A model generated the notes under the pieces. That model ran no database searches. It was not told the DNA's origin and worked only from the letters and a program-made list of their open reading frames with translations. A program made the translations under genes and the position numbers. From positions 62,001 to 126,000 of the forward strand of contig SPDT01000010.1 of assembly GCA_008477525.1 (NCBI GenBank): a stretch of DNA of 64,000 bases, written 5' to 3'. Shown piece after piece: positions 34,212-44,500 of this stretch; the stretch's first letter is position 1; each line of letters opens with the position of its first letter. The DNA comes from Hypomyces perniciosus (taxonomy: Eukaryota > Ascomycota > Sordariomycetes > Hypocreales > Hypocreaceae).

Positions 34212-36004
34212 CTATGGCCCCCCTCTCAACGTCCCTGCCGCTGCATCCAAAGCTGTCCGAACAATGTTGATCAAATCCTCCTCACGTTCTATGCCCACAC
34301 TGATTCTAACCAGGTGCTCGACCACACCAAACTTTGCAGCCCATTCTAGCTCATTGTAGTGTGCAAACAACGTGTATGCACAGCATAGAGTAAAGTTGGT
34401 CCCCAGGCTTGGCCCTATGGCCACATCCAGGGCATCGTGGAAAGCGATGGCCGCCGCTGGTTGCACGAATATGATGGAAAGCAGGAAGCCATACCCTCTG
34501 CCAGGTCTCCTGTACCGATCGTATAGTTCTTGCGTTGGGTTTCCCTTGGGATAATACACCTTCTCGACAGCAGGGTGTTGTCGAAGCAATTCGACTAAGC
34601 TTTCAGCATTCCTACTGGCAGTGATGACGCGCGACTCAAAGTCTGAGCTGTTCTTCTCCATCACTAGCGCATCCAAGGGGAAGTAGGTGTCGAGAAGCTG
34701 CGTGTCCAGTATCTGTCTCATAGGCCCAAAGTGGTCAGATTGTGGGTTGAGTGTCAAAGTTCCTCCCATGACATTGCAGCCTCCGCTGAACATTTTCGTC
34801 AAGCTGGTACAAACCACATCGCAATATGGGAGCAGTGTGACATTAACTGATGTAGCGATAGTGTCGTCCACAACGAACAAGAACCCGTGTTTATTGGACA
34901 ATTCACGTAATCGTTCGAGGTCCACGGCGCCAAGGAGCGGATTGCCTGGAAATTCCGTATAGAGAGCATCAATTTGCAATCCCTTGGCCAAATCCTCCTC
35001 AAAAACATCAAGATCGGAGGGAGTGAGGTAGCTGTAGAGCTCGCAATCGAATCTGTGGATCTTGCTTAGGACCTTGAATGTATCAACATACAAGAACCTG
35101 AGAATCGTTAATCGCGCGAACTTGTGACGCTTTTGGTTCTAAAGGGTTAGAACATACCCGAGGACGGCTACTCGGCAGACACTCTGGCCATCACTTCGCA
35201 AGCTACGCATAGCAATAGCAGAGTGACTGATAGCAGACATGCCGGTGGGATATAGATACACGGCATCTGTCCCAGCTTTGATCTCTGGCGTAGATAGCAG
35301 GTCTCCAATGTGCTTGCGTATCTTCAGCTTTGCATCATCCGCCTCCTTGAACGGCAGCTCAGGGATTCCTTGTAGGTTCACAGGGGAGTCCTGCAAGAAC
35401 GGGGCATTCTCTAGCCAAAAGGTGGCCTGTCGACTGGAAACGCCGTACCCCGTGTGCTGCCAGAATGCCTTGCCCTCCTTGGCTAATCGCTGCGCATACG
35501 ACACAACATAGATATAGCTAGAAAAACAGCCACCGGAGGAAGATATAGCGTTCCCGACCACTTGAACTTCGCCCTCAAAACTGACTTGAAAAACACCGAC
35601 ATTGCCTGTCTCGTCCTGCGCAGATAGACATCTCTGGCAAGCGTTGGCCAGTTCCTCGCTTGGGAAGAGTAGAGTCTGTCGTCCCTGATCGGAGAATTCA
35701 GCTATCCCCGTGTTTTCACCATTTCGGTCCGATGTGTTATGTGATGCAGCCCAATCGAAAAGACGCTGTGCCAGTTCTCGAACAACAAGAGGGATGAAGA
35801 ATCGAGGGTATCCGGTCTTCATTGTCTTGCCCACCATGACCGGGTCTTGCGTGGCATATGCCATTGTGTCCTTCCATGTTGGAAAATACACACTCACGGC
35901 CTATATCCATCGTCATTAGCGGTATTCGGGGTTGAGGGTATTTGCCGATTCATTCCCACATGTTTATCTCCTGGCGGGAGAGGATCGCCAACTTCTGCCT
36001 TCAT
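34212..36004 (-). CDS. str2: cystathionine gamma-synthase-like PLP enzyme (transsulfuration)
   Basis: Three exons: 35960-36004, 35158-35900 and 34212-35097; 557 residues. The first exon supplies MKAEVGDPLPPGDKH and splices into AVSVYFPTWKD, restoring a block typical of fungal cystathionine gamma-synthases. The roughly 220-residue N-terminal extension specific to fungi precedes the Cys/Met-metabolism PLP domain: YPTGMSAISHS, TEFPGNPLLGAVDL, VVDDTIATSVN, and the PLP lysine at residue 364 (TSLTKMFSGG). The family joins O-acetylhomoserine or O-succinylhomoserine to cysteine (yeast STR2, Neurospora met-7). A cystathionine beta-lyase or lyase-type paralogue cannot be fully excluded. The gene may be under sulfur and cross-pathway control, but I found no clear site upstream. 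Confidence 0.88.
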
Positions 36005-37046
36005 GGTTCTGGCCTTCGAAATTGCAGGTAATGAACAGGAAAGATATTAGATTTAAGCTAATAGAGATATTTTGCAAGGTATTGATATGTGCCCGATCGG
36101 CGCTCTATGCTGTTCAAGATAGGAGATTGCGAATATGATTGCGTGATCTTCACCGCAGAACAGGCCAGGAAGATAGGGTCATGAACCTCCTTTGTTTCCC
36201 CATGCCATTGGTTCCTTGAAGGACTCCTTGGTGCCACTCTTGTCTTGTCTGCAGGCTTTGCTGCTCCATCGCAATACGACAGCAAGGGTGACACATGCAG
36301 GCGACGAAGAAATGCATTGAGGAATGGTTCAACGACTTTGTGCTTCCGCCAGCCACTCGACACTCAGCCGCTGCCGGCATCTGTTGGGATATCATGACAG
36401 CATGGTTTACACAAAAAGAAAGCCAGAGGCGTGTTTGTCGGCCCGGCAAATGCCGACCTGAAGGCTTACCAGTAGTAAGACGATGAATGCGCCACTCGGG
36501 GCTGGTCTCAAAGCCACTCGCTGGTGATAGATGACCTGTGGAGCGTTTTCAAGTTGGGCAATTGTTCGATTTCGCTGGTGCCATCATGAAGACCTGGCTG
36601 CCACGTTGGTACGGAGCAGATGTATGGAGTAGATGTGCGGAGCATTTCGTAGGGAGTGCGGTGTTTACATACTGTCGCATAGCATATAAGGTCACTTATC
36701 CACACGCACAGTGTGGGCTCACATTTTGCTGGATTTTGGTCTGACACATACAATGTGAGCGCACCAAACCTATTTCAAGATTAATCTCAGCTAGACTTGT
36801 CATCTGATGACTGAACCTTCAGCCATGCCAGGTTAAGGATGGCTCTTGATGCGGAGACTATAGTATTATGTCGCGTAACACAGGAATACTATACCCAAGA
36901 CCTCGCCTGCCAATAGGATGCTTCCTTGGTTCATTTGCAAATAGATAAGGTAGTATAGTATTACTTCGTACTCCGTACTTCGTATGCCCACATTAGTCTT
37001 TAGCAATCACACATAATCACCTAACCAATACCACTAGTATAGTCTA

Positions 37047-37072
37047 CCCCCTGAATGTTTCATTAGCGTGTA
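37047..37072 (+). repeat. left terminal inverted repeat of the MITE-like element
   Basis: 26-bp perfect inverted match to 37448-37473. Preceded directly by AGTCTA. Confidence 0.85.
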
Positions 37073-37447
37073 TATTTTAGCCGGTTTTTAGCCAATAAAA
37101 AGCCCTGCCCGTAATTAATAGTACTTTAAGGGACTAGATTTTAAAGATAAAGGATACTCGTATGCTAAAGCAAGGGTTTCCTATGTACCTAAAAGTACTG
37201 ATCTGTAGGAATATAATTACTGCTTATAGCTTTAATAATAATTTATTTTTTAAAGAAATAAATATATTAATTAATGCAAAAAGTTAAAACTTTCAATTCT
37301 TTAAATTATCTAAAAAAAAATTCATTTATTTATAATTATATTTTTTATATTTTATTGAATATTGTTATCTTAACTGTATTAGTAATTGACAATTTACTTG
37401 TGGGCGATTGATAGAAGGGTACGTACCTTTACAAAAGCGGGTTAAAG

Positions 37448-37473
37448 TACACGCTAATGAAACATTCAGGGGG
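37448..37473 (-). repeat. right terminal inverted repeat of the MITE-like element
   Basis: 26-bp perfect inverted match to 37047-37072. Followed by TACTTCG, seven bases absent from the left arm, then TAGACT. Confidence 0.85.
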
Positions 37474-37888
37474 TACTTCGTAGACTGTACTGTAAATCGT
37501 CCGATGAAGAACCGATCTCCATCTTCACACGGTAATTCTTCAACGAAGCGAAGCATCCTTGACCCCCACAAACCAAGCTGCGGGGTCATAGAACCTGTTA
37601 GGTGTCTTATGTAGAAGAGCAGATCGTGGGGAAATTGTGCGGGTGTTGATCCCATTCGCGGAATCTCATCTGATTTGCCTTCGGCTTTGGAAAATTCGGT
37701 CCGAAAAGGGATAGCTATGTAATAATACCTATGCCAACTCCGTGCTCCGCACAGGGCAACGTCAATTTTATTAGTCGTTCGTATCCTATTATCCGGATTT
37801 CTAGACGTTCTTCATCATTTCATTTCAGAGTGCACGGACGACTTGATCTCACGTGTGGTTGAAGAGTACGAAGTAATAATACTCGTCG

Positions 37889-37925
37889 CAATGTCAGCAA
37901 TGTCAGCAATTTCAGCAATTTCACC
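37889..37925. repeat. 9-mer tandem repeat (ATGTCAGCA / ATTTCAGCA type)
   Basis: Four near-identical nonamers, in the GH79 gene's far upstream region. A CATCATCACC trinucleotide-like tract follows at about 37979-37996. Confidence 0.65.
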
Positions 37926-38396
37926 AAAGTGAGAAACATCCGTGTTCTTCATACGAAGTAGACCAGCACTCAATAGTATCATCACCATCATCACCTTAGT
38001 TTGGGACCTACGCGATCGGGGCACTCCCCCGCGCCCAGACTTGCCAGAGTCTGCATCGTCTATTCTCCGTATCGGCAAACAGGGGATGAGAAGGAGTCGT
38101 AAGATGCGGGGATCCAATTTGACGTCTAGTTAACCACGTATGACTAGATGATTATCCAAACATTACTGCTCTTACTCGTATTCCACCATGCAGGATGAAC
38201 TTGGCCTCTCTCGGGCGCGGAAAAATCTTGTCGCCAAAGGACCATGCAATTCAAAATTAGGCCGAGGATGCCGGTCGCCGTCTACCTAGTATTTACTATA
38301 TTAAATGAATTGAATCCTCCTGGTAGTCATTTCTGTCTTCGTGTTCTTAATCAACACTCGTGAGGTAGTTAATTGTCAGCAATCAGACCACACAAG

Positions 38397-40199
38397 ATGT
38401 TGTCACAAGGCACTCTCATCGTGCTCCTTGGGGCCGTTTCGTCAGTTACTGCCGAAACGTATGCTGTCCCTCGGAAGGTGAATAATGTTGGACAGCCCTT
38501 TGATGGATTCGTCAGTTACTCAATTGAGTTCTCCTCTTTCCCAGACTTTGCTGGTAAAACCACCCACTATTTGATATGTGTCTTCAAGAAATCTATCCTT
38601 GGTTCTGACTGTCGCGATTACAGGCAACAAGTCTTCTCCAAACTTGTTCTCGTACAATCTCATCAATAATTTGGGTGCCCTATCTGGCTCTAAGCCCTAC
38701 ATCCGCATCGGTGGTAACACTCAGGACTTTGCTTTATTCGACAAGTCCCTTAAGACGGGCATAGTCGGTATTGTTGACCCCACGAAGTCACCCGACTACC
38801 CAACCACTATTCACATCGGCCCGTCCTACTTTGAGTCGTACGGCACCTGGCCGGGCGTCAAGTTCTCTCACGGGTTCAACTTGGGATTGGGCGGAAAGAC
38901 AGCCGAAGGGTGGCAAACCCTCGTTGACACTGCCCCTCTGGTTTGCAAGGCCCTCAGTCATGGGAATCTGAACACGTTTGAGTATGGTAACGAGCCCGAT
39001 CTGTTCGTCCCTAACGCTCGACCGTCAAGCTGGAACGAGAGCACCTACGTCTGGCAGTGGCTCAATGGTACTCGCGAGGTCAAGAGTCAGGTGAAGAAGT
39101 ATTGCCCAAGGCTCGCGGCCCGTGGAGAACCAATGTTCATGGCGCCCTCCCTTGCCAACACCAATCAGCTCAAGGCCCCCGCCATCTTTCAAGAAGGCAT
39201 TAATCGGGACAAAAACCTTCGTTACTACTCCACTCACAAGTAGGTCGAAGCCATGGAACCAATACGAGAAGGACATAGACACTGACAGCAAAACAGCTAC
39301 ATCAGCGGTGCAAACGTGCCCGGCGTGACTCTTCAAGGCACCTTGATGAACCACAACGTAACCAAGCAGTCAGTCGACCGTCAACTCAACCTTTACAACA
39401 GCGTTTTTCCAGGAAGCCAAAAGCAGCAAGCACCGCCTCTGATCTTTGGCGAGTGTAACTCTCTCTACAACCAGGGCAGGGCGGGCTTGTCCAATACGTT
39501 TGGCGCAGCGCTTTGGGGTGTCAACTTCAACTTGTACTCGGCATCCGTGGGCTTCAAGCGTGTTCATATGCACATGGGCACCAACTACCGTGTAAGGCTA
39601 GTCTGGAATTACATCTAAGAAAGAAACGTAACTGACATGTATGATAGTATCAAGCCTGGCAACCCGTCAAAACTGACCTGGCTTCCAAGGGCACCAAGGC
39701 GCCATACTACGGCAGTATCGCCGTCGCGGCCACGTTGGGTAACTCGGTTCGCAAACCCGTCAGCATCTCTAACATCCCACTGGCAGACGTGCGAGAAGCT
39801 GCCTACGCTGCCCGCTACACTACGGGTTCCTCTAGCGGCAATCTCGCCCGTATCACTGTGATCAACATGCGTGGCTACAACACGACTGTCAACGGCCAAG
39901 GACTCGAGCCACTGCCCAACCCTCCTAAGCGAGGAATCCAGAAGTACACCTTTGCTGTAGATGGTGTCCGCAATGGCGAGATTGTGAGGGTGCAACGGCT
40001 CATGGCCAACGGTAGCGATGCCATTACCGGTATTACCTTTGATGGATGGAGCTACAACTATGAATTGGCTTTGGGTCTGCCTGTCAGACTTCATAACGTC
40101 ACTGTAGGAGAAAAGGCGACGGTGCGAAATGGACGGGTAACGGTTGATGTACCGGATTCATCTGCCGTCCTGTTGAGCTTCAGCACGCAGTTTTACTAG
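38397..40199 (+). CDS. secreted GH79 beta-glucuronidase-like glycoside hydrolase
   Basis: Four exons: 38397-38553, 38624-39239, 39297-39591 and 39648-40199; 539 residues. A signal peptide is clear (MLSQGTLIVLLGAVSSVTA, cleaved near residue 19). The (beta/alpha)8 domain of fungal GH79 follows, with PYIRIGGNTQD, the acid/base Glu176 in EYGNEPD and the nucleophile Glu310 in IFGECNSL. The C-terminal beta-sandwich ends in VPDSSAVLLSFS. The family removes glucuronic acid or 4-O-methylglucuronic acid from arabinogalactan proteins and similar glycans, so an extracellular role in plant cell-wall or glycoconjugate breakdown is likely. Several glycosylation sequons are visible. The frame upstream of 38397 lacks an ATG. 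Confidence 0.9.
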
Positions 40200-40391
40200 A
40201 TGGTAACATTTAGGTGCTTGCACCACGTCGAGATTCTGAAGTATGTAGATTTTGGATAAATACATATATGGCATACATGGCATATAGCCATGAGGCCTGG
40301 AGATTATCTCCGCATTAAATGCCGAAGTTCCCGGCTCTGTTAGTGAAACCCTCTTGAGGTATTATTCGGCAACCCCATCTCAACCAATCAC

Positions 40392-40497
40392 GGGCGGATG
40401 GTTTAGTGGTATAATTTTCCCTTAGCATAATGCAACCGAATCATCGAGTAGCATAATCGCCTGGGAAAGGTCCGGGGTTCGATTCCCCGTTCGTCCA
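40392..40497 (+). tRNA. tRNA-Ala (anticodon AGC) with a 34-nt intron
   Basis: The 7-bp acceptor stem GGGCGGA/TTCGTCC contains a G3-U70 pair, the identity mark of alanine tRNA, with discriminator A73. The T-arm is perfect (CGGGG, TTCGATT loop, CCCCG). The anticodon stem TTCCC/GGGAA closes a loop with anticodon AGC at 40424-40426. The intron occupies 40428-40461, starting one base after the anticodon as in nuclear tRNA genes. The D-stem is weak (three pairs including a G-U). The intron repeats the 9-mer TAGCATAAT that also spans the anticodon. The 3' CCA is not encoded. Confidence 0.88.
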
Positions 40498-40532
40498 TGG
40501 TTAATTAGGATGGGACTTCCATCAAAGTCTTC

Positions 40533-40538
40533 TTTTTT
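40533..40538 (+). terminator. probable RNA polymerase III terminator of tRNA-Ala
   Basis: First run of six T after the tRNA, 36 bases past its 3' end; a second T-run follows at 40544-40548. Assignment is by position and sequence type only. Confidence 0.55.
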
Positions 40539-40754
40539 GGCAGCTTTTTCTTCTTTTTGGTGTAGCGACATAGTGATGATGTCATTCCATACGCGGGAGG
40601 CTATTGCTGCAACCTTAGAACAATGATGCTAGAGGTGGACGCTCTTTGCCTCATAGCCCATGGCTTAAATTGCATGTAGAGTAACTTTCGTAGTCATTTT
40701 TCGTTGTTCTCGGCCATGAATACATATGATAGACCACTTCATTTCCCTGCCCAA

Positions 40755-41250
40755 TTACAACGCCTTGAGAGCCAGCTCAAGGAGATCAAAAAACGCCTCC
40801 CGCTCAGTATCAGCCTTCGCTAACCCGAGCCCTACAACTAGTATTCTTCTGTCCTCAGGAGAGCGTAATGATATGTGACTGGCAATCTGTGATGCGTACA
40901 GTTGCCCGAGGGTTTCCCGGTCGTCTCCTCCGCCTCCGAGCAAGGTCTTTGGGGTTAAATGTGTTGAGGGCAGAACTCCATGGCTAGCGCTCGGTAGGGT
41001 CATCTCGACCAAGCCTGCTGAAGAGCCTGTTAAGGGAACTTGGATCTTCCAGTTGTCAGTAGGTTGTCATAAACAATGTGTCCATTTTTAACCTTACCCA
41101 TTGCGCCAAACGCCCCTCCTGACTGATTGTGACCAGGATTTTGTCTGCGAACTCCAACGATGTCACTTCTGTCGCTACCCCGTGGACAAGGCCAGATACA
41201 CTTCGACTTTTTGCCGGAAACGGGTCTTCCCGTACGTCCAGAGTTGCCAT
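40755..41250 (-). CDS. proteasome assembly chaperone 3 (PAC3-like)
   Basis: Two exons, 41098-41250 and 40755-41045, with a 52-bp intron (GTAAGG donor, branch CTGACAA); 147 residues. The start MATLDVREDPFPAKSR and the body GLVHGVATEVTSLEFADKIL, LAQWIQVPL (restored by splicing) and the C-terminal ILVVGLGLAKADTEREAFFDLLELAL match the PAC3 family, which together with PAC4 helps build the proteasome alpha ring. The reading frame upstream of 41250 has no ATG. It is divergent from ECM16 with 281 bp between start codons, a likely shared promoter. Confidence 0.82.
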
Positions 41251-41531
41251 TTCCGAAATTGCTTGATTTCCAAGGTGTAAGATAGCTCCAGAAGGTTTCA
41301 ACGTCTTGATTCTAGGGTATCTCCAGTTTCTTCGAACTGTACCATCGCCCCCGCACTAATCCAAATTGAGGTGAAGATTTTGGCGGTCAGATGTGGCAAA
41401 ATCAGTTAACTTCCAAAATTTCATGGCTATCTTCGCAGTTTTGTCGCATCAATGCAATTGGCGACTGAGATCGCGAAAAAAAAGCATTGAGCGCCATGTC
41501 CTAAAGCCTTTCCATTATATCTAGCCGAACC

Positions 41532-44500
41532 ATGGCTAAGAAGTTTGTGCCTCGTCAGCGAAAGCACAAGGTGCTCGCTCGCGAGCAAGCCCAAGAGAAT
41601 GGTCGCCATGAAGTCGAGGACACCAACCAGGAAATCCTACCGGCCCAGAAGGAGCTGGAGGAGAAAAAGGCGCGCATGAAAGAGGAGCTAAAGAAAGATG
41701 GAGTCAAAATGAACAGCAAAAAGGCAAAGCGCCTGGAAAAATACATCGACAGCAAGCTTCGGAAAGACGAAGGTCGAGAGCTGCTTGCGAAACTCGCCGA
41801 GAGGAAGATCGATACCACTCTATTTACGAGCAGCAAATCTTTGGGCCAGGGCCGCGAAACCAAGAAGCAGGCGCTTTCTCGCGCATTGAGAGAGCACAAA
41901 GCTGGAATTGACCCAACCTCGTCAACAGAACAGATCCTCTTCGAGAAACGCCAAGATATTGACGACGACGACGAGGATGTAGGCGATGCCTCTGATAAAG
42001 AGACAAAGGCTGACCGCCACACTTCGAAACCAACAGCTCAATCTGCGTCATCCTCAGCAGTCGGCTCGGAGACCCAGGCGCAGGCAACGACCACGGTAGC
42101 CGTTGGAGCAGGTCTGAAGCGTCCGCTTGAAGTGGACGACGAAGGCCGACCGGTTATTCAAAAGCGCCAAAAAAGAGGAGGTATCAAGACAAAGGCCCCA
42201 ATTATTCTCGATGAACCAACTCCTTCCGAAGAGTCTGGAGATGAGGATGAATGGAATGGATTTAGCAGTGATGAGGGCGCGAAGGCCCAGTCGGACGACG
42301 GTGGTGATGAATCGGACGAAGACGAAGACGGATCCGAGGAGGATTCGAACAGCGATTCGAACGAAGACGATTCAGAAGAAGAAACAAGCGAAGAGGAGGA
42401 AATAGACGGGGAACAAAAAATTCAAAGGTCATCTGCCTTTAAAGCCTGGGCTCACCAGCAGCGCAATGAGGCTCTTGGATATCAGCCCCTTGAAAATTCT
42501 TCCTCCGTTCTCGAAATACCAAAGCCGGAAAACTTTGTCCCGAGAGCCCCTGAACAAGATCCATTGCCCATGGAATTGCAACCAACGGAGAATACGACAA
42601 GGAAAGTTTTCAGTGTATCTATCGTCAGGACACCAGAGGTTCAAGAGGCCAGACTCATGCTTCCCGTCGTCTCCGAAGAGCAGAGGCTGATGGAAGCTAT
42701 ACACAATCATGATATTGTGGTGATATGCGGTGCTACTGGTTCAGGAAAGACTACTCAGGTTCCCCAATTCTTGTACGAGGCGGGCTATGGGTCTCCAGAT
42801 TCTCCAACACCAGGCATGATTGGTGTCACACAACCACGCAGGGTTGCGGCTGTCAGCATGTCAAAGCGAGTTGCAGATGAGCTGGGCGATCACTCAGACG
42901 TAGTGGCTTATCAGATTCGATTTGAAGGCAATGTTGGTTCTAAGACTGCCATCAAATTCATGACCGATGGTGTGCTGCTTCGAGAAGTTGCCCAGGACTT
43001 TGCTCTCCGCAAGTACTCCGCCATCATCATTGATGAGGCACACGAGAGGAGCGTCAATACTGACATTCTAATTGGTATGCTCAGCCGAGTCATCAAACTG
43101 CGGACCGAACTTGCTCAAGAAGACCCTACGATCAAACCATTAAAACTCATCATCATGTCTGCAACTCTCAGGATAGAGGACCTGACGATGAACTCCACAC
43201 TGTTTCCAACACCGCCACCAGTCATCGAAGTCGAGGGCCGACAGCATCCTGTTACCATCCATTTCGCTCGCCGCACTCACCACGACTATGTCGAGGAAGC
43301 ATTCCAAAAAATCAGCCGAGGCCATAAAAAACTTCCACCTGGTGGCTTCTTGGTTTTCTTGACAGGCAGAAACGAAATATTGGAGCTTAGCAAGAAACTT
43401 AAGGCTGCATTTGGTGGTCTTAGGTCCGCGGAAGGTCCAAAGGTACAGATTTCCGCGAATGAGGCGCCAGTCGAGGTCGAGGATATTGAATTTGGTGATG
43501 TTGATGACCAAGACTTTGACGAAATGGATGGAATTGAGTCCGAAAATGAAGATGAGGAAGATGAGTTCGATATTGGAGATGACCAGGAAGTTGTTCCACT
43601 GAAAATGCAGATATTGCCTCTTTATTCCTTGCTGCCGGTCAAGGAGCAGTTGAGGGTATTTGAAGAGCCCCCAGAAGGAACCCGACAAATTATTCTGGCA
43701 ACAAACGTTGCGGAAACTAGTTTGACAATTCCGGGTACACGGTTTGTCTTTGATTGTGGAAGATCCAAGGAAAGGAATTATGACCGCCTCAGTGGTGTCC
43801 AGAGCTACGAGATTGGGTGGATCAGCAAGGCCAGCGCGAACCAGCGATCAGGTCGTGCTGGTCGAACGGGACCTGGCCACTGTTACAGACTCTACTCCTC
43901 GGCAGTTTATGAGAGAGACTTCGCTCAGTTTGCGGACCCCGAGCTGTTGCGGATGCCAATTGAAGGCGTCGTGTTGCAGCTGAAGTCAATGAACCTTCAA
44001 AATGTCGTCAATTTCCCATTCCCTACGCCTCCAGACCGGCAAAGTCTAGCCAAGGCAGAGAAGCTGCTTACATATCTTTCCGCCCTCTCCTCCGGCGGAC
44101 AAGTCACCAACATTGGCACAACCATGTCTGTCTTCCCTTTATCACCTCGCTTTGCGAGAATCTTGCTGGTAGGACATTTACATGACTGCCTACCGTACAC
44201 CATTGCTTTGGTGGCAGGCTTGTCGGCAGCAGAAGTCTATCTTCCTGAAAACCAAGCAATCCCAGCCTTGGCTGCCAAAGAGGACACCGCTATCCGCACA
44301 ACAGCAGATGTGATTGCCGAGGATCGACAGGCCAACGTGAGGCGGATGTTTAACCAGGTTCACAAGAATTTCTGCTTCCTAGACGACAAATCCGATGCAA
44401 TCAAGCTGCTTCAAGTAGTTGGAGAATTTGCCCATGAGCCCAACGAGAAATGGTGTGAGAGCCATTTCGTCCGTTACAAGGTACTCAAGGAGATTCAGCA

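Larger units (their letters stand above)
37041..37486. mobile_element. MITE-like non-autonomous element with terminal inverted repeats, RIP-like AT-rich core
   Basis: Two arms, 37041-37080 and 37433-37486, are inverted copies of each other. A 26-bp stretch is perfect (37047-37072 against 37448-37473; it starts CCCCCTGAATG and ends GCGTGTA), flanked outside by AGTCTA/TAGACT and inside by imperfect matches. Total span is 446 bp. The core at about 37200-37375 is nearly all A and T, as expected after C-to-T decay by repeat-induced point mutation or in a relic. No transposase frame is present. I cannot define a convincing target-site duplication. The right arm carries 7 extra bases (CGAAGTA) compared with the left. 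Confidence 0.65.
36005..38396. other. long intergenic region containing an AT-rich MITE-like element
   Basis: 2.4 kb without a supported gene. It includes the inverted-repeat element at 37041-37486, a 9-mer tandem tract at 37889-37925, and TACGAAGTA-type motifs near 36962, 36976, 37476, 37865 and 37951. Frames at 36058-36753 on both strands have no recognisable content. Confidence 0.6.

Noticed and set aside
37200..37375. AT-rich stretch as a nuclear mitochondrial DNA insertion or centromere fragment
   Set aside because: Bounded by clean inverted repeats, so a transposon-like origin explains it better; too short for a centromere.
37889..37925. Repeat tract as a CRISPR array
   Set aside because: Nonamers are contiguous without spacers, and this is a eukaryotic nuclear sequence.
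40392..40497. tRNA read as Gly(CCC) or as a pseudogene
   Set aside because: The G3-U70 pair, perfect T-arm and AGC in a 7-nt loop fit Ala with an ordinary tRNA intron.
41555..42087. Antisense frames in the ECM16 N-terminus
   Set aside because: Ser-rich shadow of Lys/Glu/Arg codons in a confident coding exon.
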